From contig NZ_VSLZ01000001.1 in assembly GCF_010747475.1 (NCBI RefSeq), forward strand, positions 248,001 through 312,000: a DNA stretch of 64,000 bases, given 5' to 3'. Made by a program: the position numbers and the translations under genes. Positions 50,809-58,543 of this stretch are shown here, one piece after another. This stretch comes from Halorussus sp. MSC15.2. Lineage in GTDB: Archaea > Halobacteriota > Halobacteria > Halobacteriales > Haladaptataceae. Every line of letters begins with the position of its first letter. Position 1 is the stretch's first letter. A model generated the notes under the pieces. It was not told the origin of the DNA, made no database searches, and saw only the letters and a list, made by a program, of their open reading frames with translations.

Positions 50809-52239
50809 ATGACAAGGAGGGCGGACGGCACCGACAGTAGACCAGTCAATCGGAGGGACTTCCTGAAAGCCGCCGGGGCGGGTACTGCGGCAACCAGTTT
50901 ATCCGGGTACGTCGGGTTCCAAGGCAAACCGACGCTCGAGATATGGCTGTCGTACTACACCGAGGGCGAGACGAAACGGGCGTACACCGACAAGATAGTC
51001 AACCAGTTCGAGAGCCAGACCGGCATCGGAATCAACATCACGGGGGTTCCGTACACGGACATCGTCACCAAGTTCCGGTCGGCGCGGGCCGCCGGTAACG
51101 TTCCGCACCTCGTCGAGGTGATGACTCGGCCCGGCATCCTCGCTGGCGACGCGGGGCTTATCGTCAACGACCTCTGGCAGAGTTCCGAACTCGCCGACAA
51201 GACCGCCGAGAAGATTATGAAGGGTCACAAGGTGTGGGGTGCCCAATCGACGGGAAAGAAGGGTAACTTGGTGACCTTCCCGCTCGGGTTCAGGCCGTTC
51301 TTCAGCGCGTGGCGGAAGGACTGGCTCGACCAGGCGGACATCGACCCGAGCGAGGTCAACTACAAGGCCGGAAGCCTCCACTGGCAGGACGACATCAAAC
51401 CGATTTACGAGCGCCTCAACCAGACGCAGTTGGGTCAGCAGCAGGGATTCTTCCCGGATACGACCGGGATGAAACAGAGCGACGAGGAGTACATGTCGTT
51501 GTACATCCCCCAGCACGGCGGGTCGCTCTCCGGCGTCGTCAACGTGAAAGGCACCGAAGCCACCATCGACAGTCAGGCGGCCCGGAACGCCATCAAGATG
51601 CAGTTCGAGTTCATCGACGAGGGGCTGTTCCACGAGAACTCCATCAACCACGGCGACGAGGAGTCCACGACGCTTCACTGGTCGGGGAAAATCGCCGTCA
51701 ACCACATTCAGGACTCGACCGACCTGTGGGGCGACTACCTCGAAGAACAACCCAAGGCCATGAAGGAGGGCGATTACACGTGGGGGCTGCCGATGAACGC
51801 CGGTACCAAGGCGGCGCTGGCGTGGCTGCCGTCGCTCGGATTCATCGCGGACGGGTTCAGCAACCAGCAGGAGAAAGACGCCGCGGTCAGGTTCCTCGAG
51901 TGGTGGATTGGTGACGACCAACGGGCGGTCCAGAACTCGAAGAAGTTGGGGTTCGTCCCGGTCACACCCCAGACGATTCAGGAGGAGGACTTCTTCGGGC
52001 AGACCCAGACCCACACGGAGTTCTGGCGCGGTGCGTGTCTCGGGACGCTCAAGGAGTTCCGGCCCGCGGTGATTCCGGCGGTACCGGGCGCGAGTGCGGT
52101 CACCTACGACATTCCGCGCAAGATGCACCAGCGCATCTCGCAGATGCTGCGACGCGGCACGGGACTGGACGAGGCCGTCAACGAAGCGACGACGCAGGCC
52201 GCGAAGGAAATCAACCAAGTCCTACAGGAGAACCGGTAG
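50809..52239 (+). CDS. Tat-exported ABC transporter solute-binding protein (family 1, sugar-type)
   Basis: The 476-residue protein has a Tat signal (NRRDFLKAAGAGTAATSLSG). No lipobox Cys is seen. The mature part begins TLEIWLSYYTEGETKRAYTDKIVNQFESQTGI, with ITGVPYTDIVTKFRSARAAGNVPHLVEV, and a ligand-site segment TWGLPMNAGTKAALAWLPSLGFIADG; these fit family 1 extracellular binding proteins. No permease or ATPase gene is adjacent, so it is an orphan here. A hairpin lies directly upstream. Ligand not determined. Confidence 0.82.
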   Translation: MTRRADGTDSRPVNRRDFLKAAGAGTAATSLSGYVGFQGKPTLEIWLSYYTEGETKRAYTDKIVNQFESQTGIGINITGVPYTDIVTKFRSARAAGNVPHLVEVMTRPGILAGDAGLIVNDLWQSSELADKTAEKIMKGHKVWGAQSTGKKGNLVTFPLGFRPFFSAWRKDWLDQADIDPSEVNYKAGSLHWQDDIKPIYERLNQTQLGQQQGFFPDTTGMKQSDEEYMSLYIPQHGGSLSGVVNVKGTEATIDSQAARNAIKMQFEFIDEGLFHENSINHGDEESTTLHWSGKIAVNHIQDSTDLWGDYLEEQPKAMKEGDYTWGLPMNAGTKAALAWLPSLGFIADGFSNQQEKDAAVRFLEWWIGDDQRAVQNSKKLGFVPVTPQTIQEEDFFGQTQTHTEFWRGACLGTLKEFRPAVIPAVPGASAVTYDIPRKMHQRISQMLRRGTGLDEAVNEATTQAAKEINQVLQENR

Positions 52240-52434
52240 AAAAACCGCAGTCCGCTAACTGTCGCCATCCGACACCGACATATTTCGGCCTTCCATCGTT
52301 CGTTGGGACCACTGCCGGAGCCACTGGCTTTGGACCGAGCCGAACGTTCCAGAACGTCGCGTAGACCCCCGGCAGACCGACGAGAACGCACGGCGGAACG
52401 TATCGCCGACCTGCTCGGGGCGCTCTCCACCCGC

Positions 52435-53079
52435 TCACTCGCTCCGAATTTGCGCGACCCGCGACTCGCCGGAGGCGGCGTCGATGTGGACGTTGAACGT
52501 GTCGCCGTCCGCGGTGACGGCACGGACGAGCCACGTGTTGCTCTCGCGGTAGGGTTGCTCGGGTACCTCGAGGACCTCGTGTCCCTCGTCGGCGAGGACG
52601 TCCTTCGCGCGCTCGGTCGCGGTCTCGGCGTCCCGGACCGCTCGGTCTTGGCGCGTGAGGTTAACCGTCAGCACCGGCACCTCGCTGGTCCGGACGACCT
52701 GTTCGGTGACGCTCCCGAGGACGTACCGGTCCACGCCCGAACGCCCGTGCGTGCCCATCACGACCATCTCGGCGTCCTGCTCGTCGGCGTACTCCACGAT
52801 GGTCTGGGCCGGGGTTCCCTCTTCGATGGCGGTGACGACTTCGACGCCGCGGTCCTCGGCGGCCGCCTCGATGCTGGCGAGGGCCGCCTCGCCCTCGGAC
52901 TCGCGGGCCGCCCGCGTCTCCTCGCGGCCCGCCTCCGAGGGCTGGTAGTCCAGCGCCTTCTCGTCCACGACGTAGAGCGCGTGGACGGTCGCGTCGCAGA
53001 GTTCGGCCACGTTCAGCGCGTGCGTGGCGACCGGCGACTGCTCGCTCCCGTCGGTCGGGACCAGAATGCGGTCGTACAT
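52435..53079 (-). CDS. Universal stress protein with extra C-terminal domain
   Basis: The 214-residue protein has a UspA domain at residues 1-145: MYDRILVPTDGSEQSPVATHALNVAE, ATVHALYVVDEKAL, AEMVVMGTHGRSGVDRYVLGSVTEQVVRTSEVPVLTV, which contains the ATP-binding G-x2-G-x9-G-S/T. The last ~65 residues are unlike Usp and contain NTWLVRAVTADGDTFNVHIDAASGESRVAQIR, resembling a PepSY-like or small beta domain. No operon partner is present. It is cytosolic. The extra domain might sense or bind a ligand or protein. Confidence 0.85.
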   Translation of the reverse strand: MYDRILVPTDGSEQSPVATHALNVAELCDATVHALYVVDEKALDYQPSEAGREETRAARESEGEAALASIEAAAEDRGVEVVTAIEEGTPAQTIVEYADEQDAEMVVMGTHGRSGVDRYVLGSVTEQVVRTSEVPVLTVNLTRQDRAVRDAETATERAKDVLADEGHEVLEVPEQPYRESNTWLVRAVTADGDTFNVHIDAASGESRVAQIRSE

Positions 53080-53165
53080 ACGCGACGCTACGGCGGTGTG
53101 ACTGAAAAACGCTCACGGTCTCTGACCCGAACTGTTACCACGGAGCAGGGCGTACCCCTGTCGAG

Positions 53166-54976
53166 ATGGGTGGGGGTTACGAATTGCGGGGTCGCCTCCT
53201 TCGGGCGGACCTGACCGCCGGTAGCGTCGAGAGCGAACCGGTCCCCGAGTCGTGGCTGCGGCGGTACCTCGGCGGCAAGGGACTGGCGGCCCGGTTCCTG
53301 TACGACGAACTCGACCCCGGTACCGACCCGCTCGGACCGGAGAACGTCCTGCTGTTCGCGCTCGGCCCGCTCTCGGGACTGACGCCCGGGGAGCAGCGAT
53401 ACGCCGCGGTCACCAAGTCACCGCTGACGGGCGGCTTCCTCGACTCCTACGCGGGCGGGGCGTTCCCCGCGGCGCTGGCGGGAGGCTTGGGCGACTGCAT
53501 CGCACTCCTCGTGGAGGGCGCGGCCGACGAACCGACCGTCCTCCGAATCCGTGACGGCGGGGGAACGCTCGAACCGGCGGGCGACCTGTGGGGCGAGGAC
53601 GCCGCCGCGACCTGCGACGCCTTCGACGCCCCGGTCGCCTGCGTCGGTCCGGCGGGCGAACGCGGGGTCCGGTACGCCACCGTCGCCTCCGACGGCGGCG
53701 ACCATCAGGCGGGCCGGGGCGGTGCCGGGGCCGTGATGGGTTCGAAGAACCTGAAGGCGGTCGTCGCCGACAGCGACCCGCTCGACCCGCCGGACGCGCT
53801 CGCGGCCCTCCGGGCCGACTACGAGTCCCGGTTCGCGGCCGACGAGACCGGCCGCTGGCAGGCCGCGAGCGAGACGGTCGAGACCGTGGACTTCGCCGAC
53901 GAGGTCGGCGTCCTCCCCACCAGAGGCTGGCAGGACGGCGCGTTCGAGGGCGCGGACGCGGTCGGCATCGAGGCGGTCCGCCGGGCCGCGGTCGCCCGGG
54001 AGCGCGAGGGGGCGATTCCCGGCGGCTTCCGCGTGGAGACCGAGACCGACACGGGGCCGGAGGTGAGTGTGAGCGACGACGGCGAGACCCGCGGGTCCGT
54101 CCCCCGCGGCGCGACTGCCATCTCGCTCGGGTCGGGACTCGCCATCGACGACTTCGACGCGGTGGCCGCGCTCGGCGGAACCTGCGACCGCCTCGGTATC
54201 GACGTCATCAGTGCGGGCAACGCCGTCGCGTGGGCCATCCGGGCGAGCGAGGAGGGCATCGTCGACCGGGACCCCTCGTTCGGCGACGAGGCGGCGGCCC
54301 GCGACCTCCTCGGGGAAATCGCCCACCGCGATACGGAACTTGGCGACCTGCTGGCGCGGGGCGTGGACGCCGCGGCCGAGCGCTACGGCGGCGGTGACCT
54401 CGTGCCGACGGTGAAGGCGATGGAACTGCCGACCTACGACCCCCGCGGGTCCGCGTCGATGGCGCTGGCCTACGCCACCAGCGACCGGGGTGCCTGCCAC
54501 CGCCGCGCCCGGCCGGTGGTCGAGGAGGTGTTCGCCACCGAGTCGTGGAGTCGCGAGCGTCGGGCCGAGACGGTCGCGGCCGAGCAGGACGCCCGGTCGT
54601 CCTCTGGAGTCTCGTCGTGGACGACTTCGCGGGCGAGACCTTCGAGGACCTCGGCGCGGAGTGGCTCTCGGCGGTCGGACTCGACTACTCGACTGACGAA
54701 CTCCGCACCGCTGGCGAGCGAATCTGGACGCTGACGCGACTGTTCAACGTCCGGGAGGGGTTCGACCGGGCCGACGACGAACTGCCCGAGAAGCTGACCG
54801 AACCGTTGGCGGGCGGGCCGCGGGCGGGCGAGGCCCTCGACAGGGAGGCGTTCGAGGACCTGCTGTCGGCCTACTACGACCGACGGCAGTGGGACGAGCG
54901 CGGCCGACCGACCCGCGACCTGCTGGCGCGACTCGACCTGCTGGACGCGGTGGACGACGAGACGCCGGTCGGGTGA
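53166..54976 (+). pseudogene. Aldehyde:ferredoxin oxidoreductase paralogue, frameshifted and lacking Fe-S cysteines
   Basis: Two frames together encode a ~603-residue AOR-family protein. The first frame gives FLxGKGL-type opening (LRRYLGGKGLAARFLYDEL), AGGAFPAALAGGLGD, and DRLGIDVISAGNAVAWAIRASEEG, to about residue 478 (AEQDARS). The second frame continues LWSLVVDDFAGETFEDLGAEWLSAVG and RLFNVREGFDRADDELPEKL. Restoring one G near 54600 joins them. The place where [4Fe-4S] AORs have CxxCxxxC holds AREREGAIPGGF, and the late Cys is also missing. The protein therefore cannot bind the usual cluster, even if the frame is intact. The other AOR gene (27442-29133) has all four. Confidence 0.85.
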
Positions 54977-54994
54977 GCCGTCAGCCGAGACCGA

Positions 54995-55966
54995 CTACCC
55001 GAACCTGTCGAGTCCCGACTGCCGCCGGGCCTTCCGCTCCGGTTCCGCGACCCACGGCGTCCGGTCGTCGCGCGCCGCCGCCGCGTCCACCTCGGGCGGG
55101 TCCGCGGGGTCGTGGCCCGGACAGTCGGGACCGCACGTCGCGGGGTTGACGACCCGCTCCTTCCAGCGACAGTAGGGCAGGCCGGGGCTTCCCTCGCGCT
55201 CGGCGACTTCGACCTCGGCGCAGGCCGGGAACTCGTCCGGACGCCACCCCTTGCCGTAGGCGCGCTCGGCCGTCCGCCTGCGCCGCCGGGCCTTCTCGTC
55301 GGGCGATATCATCGCCACGTCGGTCCGGAGCGGGCGTTCGTCGAGGAGTTCGACGCCCCAGTCGTCGGCGGGGAGCGGGTCGGTCTTCCGGACCACCTCC
55401 CGGTCGCCCGTCTCGGGGTCGAACCGCCAGACGCCGACCGAATCGGGAATCCGATTGAGGTGCGCGCCGGTGACGTAGCTCTCGGTGGCGAGGACGACCT
55501 CGTCCACGAGCGCGAGGGCGGCGTCCTTCCGGAGCTGGAGTCGCAGGTCGCCGGGGTCGCCGAGGTCCGGCTTGTTCTCGACGGCGACCAGCCGCCCGAA
55601 CCAGTCGTCGGGGTAGCGCGCGACCTGTCGGACGCCCCCGTCGACGGCGCGCTCGAAGAAGCCGATTTCGACCGCCCGCTCCGCGATGCGGCGGGCGCGC
55701 TCGGGCGGCGCGTCGATGGCGTCCACGGGGTCGCGTGCCCGCCCGACGCCCACGTCGCTCTCGATGGCCGCGCGGGGGACGGTCTCCGGCGTCAGATTCG
55801 CCCGGTCCTCGAACCCCGGACCGGGTTCGACGCAGACCACGTCGAGGACGCGGTTGCCGGGTTCGCGGACGCCGCCGCCGAGTTGGCGGGCGACGACGGC
55901 CTCCTCGCGGGCTTCGAGGTGGGCACACAGCGCCAACTCGAAGGGGTACTCTCGCACGACTCCCAC
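54995..55966 (-). CDS. DUF5787-like protein with possible PD-(D/E)xK nuclease features
   Basis: The 323-residue protein begins VREYPFELALCAHLEAREEAVVARQLGGG. A segment with LVAVENKPDLGDPGDLRLQLRKDAALALVDEVVLATESY contains an E-x-K pair in a beta-alpha context, as in PD-(D/E)xK folds. The C-terminal part has four cysteines: PACAEVEVA, LPYCRWKE, ATCGPDCPGH, suggestive of a metal- or Fe-S-binding knuckle. I associate the family with DUF5787. The start is GTG at 55966. It is convergent with the AOR paralogue. Function unknown. Confidence 0.7.
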   Translation of the reverse strand: MGVVREYPFELALCAHLEAREEAVVARQLGGGVREPGNRVLDVVCVEPGPGFEDRANLTPETVPRAAIESDVGVGRARDPVDAIDAPPERARRIAERAVEIGFFERAVDGGVRQVARYPDDWFGRLVAVENKPDLGDPGDLRLQLRKDAALALVDEVVLATESYVTGAHLNRIPDSVGVWRFDPETGDREVVRKTDPLPADDWGVELLDERPLRTDVAMISPDEKARRRRRTAERAYGKGWRPDEFPACAEVEVAEREGSPGLPYCRWKERVVNPATCGPDCPGHDPADPPEVDAAAARDDRTPWVAEPERKARRQSGLDRFG

Positions 55967-56093
55967 TCGGTCCGCCGGAACGAAAAGCCTCCCTATCGTG
56001 ACCCAGTGTGACCTCTGAGACTCGTCTCCGACGCTCCCGAATTCCCTTCCGAGATATCCGCAAAACCGACCTCGAACTCGAAAAAAGCCGTCG

Positions 56094-56423
56094 CTAGTCG
56101 TCCGCGGGAATCGGCTCTTCCTCGCGCTCGCTCTCCTCGGCCTCCGATTCCTCGCTGTCAGAAACGCCGCTCTCGGGCGCTTCCGTGGTCGGCGCCTCCG
56201 GTTCGGTGTCTGCGGCCGGGCGTTCGGTTTCGACCGCTGGACGTTCGGTTTCGACCGCTGGACGCTCCGGTCGGTCGGCGGCGTCGCCCTCGTCGGTCGC
56301 GAGGAACGCGGCGAGTCGTTCCTTGGCGCGCACGGTCCACGCGGTCCTCTCGCGTTCGCGCTCCTCCTCGGATTCGCTGACTCTACTGGACGTTCGTGAC
56401 CAGTCGCCGCGCCTATGACACAT
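56094..56423 (-). CDS. Small acidic low-complexity protein
   Basis: The 109-residue protein starts MCHRRGDWSRTSSRVSESEEERERE, with a helical RAKERLAAFLATDEGD and a repeated RPAVETE heptad (three copies) leading to an acidic tail. The Glu/Arg/Ser/Ala composition and the MCH-type start recall small haloarchaeal proteins, but it could be a chance frame in G+C-rich DNA. It is on the same strand as the DUF5787-like gene, 128 bases upstream of it. No function can be assigned. Confidence 0.55.
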   Translation of the reverse strand: MCHRRGDWSRTSSRVSESEEERERERTAWTVRAKERLAAFLATDEGDAADRPERPAVETERPAVETERPAADTEPEAPTTEAPESGVSDSEESEAEESEREEEPIPADD

Positions 56424-56548
56424 GGTACTACCCCGCACGGAAAAGCGGTCGCGAACGAGTTAACGATTTTCGACGCGCGGCGATACGTCGGCGGCGAAAG
56501 AAGACGCGGTACGGTGGTTCTACCGCTCGGTGCCGTGGTCTCTCGTCC

Positions 56549-56830
56549 CTACTGGAACCGTTCGAGCAGGGCGACCACCCCGCGGACGACGACCAGCGGG
56601 AGCGCGAACGTCAGGCCGATGGCGGCGACCCAACCGCCGAGCAGCAGCGGGACCGGCATCGGCAGGAGGGCCGCGACGGTGGCGAACGTCACCCCGGTCA
56701 GCAGCGCCGACGCGACCAGCGCCAGCAGGGTGGCGACGGGGAGCGCGAAGCGAGTGACTCCCGAGGCGATGCGCCCGCGTCGAGTCCGGGACGCGGGTCC
56801 GGTCCGTCGGATTCGAGTGTTTAGTTTCAT
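56549..56830 (-). CDS. Small membrane protein with two to three helices
   Basis: The 93-residue protein starts with a basic segment (MKLNTRIRRTGPASRTRRGR) that is followed by hydrophobic helices near residues 29-50 and 55-85 (LALVASALLTGVTFATVAALLPMPVPLLLGGWVAAIGLTFALPLVVV). Positively charged residues face the cytoplasm. The frame is open upstream, but the ATG at 56830 is the credible start. No family recognised. Confidence 0.65.
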   Translation of the reverse strand: MKLNTRIRRTGPASRTRRGRIASGVTRFALPVATLLALVASALLTGVTFATVAALLPMPVPLLLGGWVAAIGLTFALPLVVVRGVVALLERFQ

Positions 56831-57094
56831 CGGTCTTTCCTCACGTGTAGATAGGCGCCCCGACCCCAAAAGTGTAATCTGAATAATATTTCTGTAGTCG
56901 GCGTTACTGGAATGCGGTTCTGTAGGGATATTGTCACTTCTATGGTCCGATTCCTCGATTCCGGAGTAACTGAGAGTCGGAGAAAGCGTTCGAGAGCCTG
57001 CCTCGGGTCGGTAGGTGGACACCACTCTCGGAGACACCTCTGAGAGTGTCACGAGAGCGAAAGAACGACAATCGTCGCTCGGGCACGATTCGGC

Positions 57095-57340
57095 ATGGAC
57101 GACACGGTGTCTTCGAACCGGGGACTCGACCCGCTCCTCGGTTCGTTCGCGTTCGCTATCGGAACCCTCCTCGCGCTCTACGGCGGTACCGCGTTCGCGG
57201 CCCACGTCTACCGCCACGCCGTCGCATTCGACCGTCTCGCGTTCGCCGACGCGTTCGTTCCCGCACTCGTGTTCGTCGTGGGCGTCTCCGTCGCGTTCGG
57301 TGCGTTCGTCGGGGTTCTCCTGCACGTACTGCAGACTTAG
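57095..57340 (+). CDS. Small membrane protein with two helices
   Basis: The 81-residue protein has two hydrophobic segments, about residues 14-38 and 52-78, joined by a short loop with His, Arg and Asp (YRHAVAFDRLAFADAF). The ATG at 57095 and haloarchaeal third-base use support it. It is divergent from the membrane protein gene at 56549-56830, and its stop overlaps the stop of the PIN-domain gene by a few bases. No family function known. Confidence 0.65.
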   Translation: MDDTVSSNRGLDPLLGSFAFAIGTLLALYGGTAFAAHVYRHAVAFDRLAFADAFVPALVFVVGVSVAFGAFVGVLLHVLQT

Positions 57341-57816
57341 GCCCGCGGGTCCCGGTCCGGTCCCGGATACTCGCCGCCCTCCACCGCTTCGTACAGCGAC
57401 TCGGCGTCGAACAGCGCCGCGAACCCCTCGGGCGTCTTGACGCTCACGTTCAGGCGCGACCCGAAGGTCGCGCTGGCCTCCGCGCCGCGGAGTTGCTCGT
57501 CGTAACTCAGCAGGTGCGCGGCGCGCCCGCGGTACGCGCTCGCCAGCGCCGGGTGGTCGCCCTCCGGGTGTTCGACCCCGACTCGCAGGTCCTCGATTCG
57601 CTCGCGCCACGCCGCGGCGAGGTCCTCGTCCGCGAGGTCCCGAATCACGGACTCGGCGTCGTCGAGCAGGGCGTCACTGGCGACCAGTTCGACCCACGTG
57701 TGGCCCCGAATCTCGTCCATCGCCTCGCGCGCCGCGCCGGCCGCGAGCAGGTCGGCGACCAGCACGTCGGCGTCCGCGACGATTCGGGCCGGGTTCGTCT
57801 CGGGCGTCTCAGCCAT
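57337..57816 (-). CDS. PIN-like domain protein
   Basis: The 159-residue protein begins MAETPETNPARIVADADVLVADLLAAGAA, with an Asp-rich first strand typical of PIN domains. Further acidic residues occur in DEIRGHTWVELVASDALLDDAE and GDHPALASAYRGRAAHLLSYDEQLRGAE, which would complete the Mg2+ site. PIN domains are RNases and occur as VapC toxins or in tRNA/rRNA processing. A 42-residue frame overlaps the start on the same strand, as expected for an antitoxin or a leader. Not proven to be a toxin. Confidence 0.72.
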   Translation of the reverse strand: MAETPETNPARIVADADVLVADLLAAGAAREAMDEIRGHTWVELVASDALLDDAESVIRDLADEDLAAAWRERIEDLRVGVEHPEGDHPALASAYRGRAAHLLSYDEQLRGAEASATFGSRLNVSVKTPEGFAALFDAESLYEAVEGGEYPGPDRDPRA

Positions 57817-57937
57817 CTACGCCCTCCCGGTTCGCGCCGTCGCTCGCTCGTTCCCGATGCGCGGCGAGACGCTCCCGTATCGTCTCCGCGTCGGTTTCGT
57901 ACGTCTCGGCGCGCTCGAAGAGGTCGGCCCAGTTCAT
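57809..57937 (-). CDS. 42-residue protein overlapping the PIN-domain gene
   Basis: The frame reads MNWADLFERAETYETDAETI, then a helical RERLAAHRERASDGANREGVDG. Its stop overlaps the ATG of the PIN gene by eight bases, so the two would be translated together. The amphipathic helix is consistent with a small antitoxin or stabilising partner, but no DNA-binding motif (AbrB or RHH) is seen. It could also be a leader peptide. Confidence 0.55.
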   Translation of the reverse strand: MNWADLFERAETYETDAETIRERLAAHRERASDGANREGVDG

Positions 57938-58016
57938 GCCCGGCAGTCGGGGGCGGGCGGTGAAAAGTCCTCCTTACGCGGGTCGTGACGCGATGGAGTC
58001 AGCGGCGCGCCTCCCG

Positions 58017-58457
58017 CTACGAGTCGTCGTGGGCGTAGGTCATCCGCACGAGTTCCTCGGTGCCGCCCTCGGGGACCTCCATCTCGCGGTCGTACACCTC
58101 GAAGCCGACCGACTCGTAGAACGGGACCAGTCCGTCCCGGCAGAGCAGCGAGAGACCCGGAACCGACTGGAGGTCGGGGTAGTCCACGAGCGCGTCCATC
58201 AGGGTCTCGCCCAAGCCCTCGCCGCGGCGGTCGGCGGCCACGACGACGTCGAAGACCGTCGCGTAATAGGTGTAGTCGGTCAGCACCCGCCCCGCGGCCG
58301 CGAGGTGGCCGTCGTCGAAGACCCCGAGGGCGACCTCCGTCTCGGCCAGTGCATCGCGGACGTCTCCGACCTCGCGGTCTTCCCACCACTCGTACTCCCC
58401 GTAGAGTACGGTCAGTTCCGGTGCGTCCTCCGGCGCGAGTTCACGGACTTCCGTCAT
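58017..58457 (-). CDS. GNAT-family N-acetyltransferase
   Basis: The 146-residue enzyme has the GNAT core: MTEVRELAPEDAPELTVLYGEYEWW, the strand VALGVFDDGHLAAAGRVLTDYTYYATVFDVVVAADRRGEGLGETLMDALVD with the acetyl-CoA loop RRGEGLG, and LSLLCRDGLVPFYESVGFEVYDRE. It transfers an acetyl group from acetyl-CoA to an amine. The substrate cannot be told. Confidence 0.87.
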   Translation of the reverse strand: MTEVRELAPEDAPELTVLYGEYEWWEDREVGDVRDALAETEVALGVFDDGHLAAAGRVLTDYTYYATVFDVVVAADRRGEGLGETLMDALVDYPDLQSVPGLSLLCRDGLVPFYESVGFEVYDREMEVPEGGTEELVRMTYAHDDS

Positions 58458-58482
58458 CTGCCGAATCGTGTGATTCCCGACA

Positions 58483-58489
58483 AAAAAAG
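58483..58489 (-). terminator. Oligo-T tract downstream of the LEA14-like gene
   Basis: Seven Ts on the - strand lie about 55 bases after the stop of the 58544-60355 gene. Archaeal RNA polymerase terminates at such oligo-T runs, and the next gene on this strand starts downstream. Weak inference. Confidence 0.35.
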
Positions 58490-58543
58490 TGGTATCGGTA
58501 GTGTGTCACCGAGTAGCAGGAAAAATCGTCGTCCGGCGTACGC

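Noticed and set aside
57020-57050. Short inverted repeat CACTCTC/GAGAGTG before a small membrane protein gene
   Set aside because: Only seven base pairs with a 12-base loop, and partly explained by the local CTC/GAG-rich sequence.
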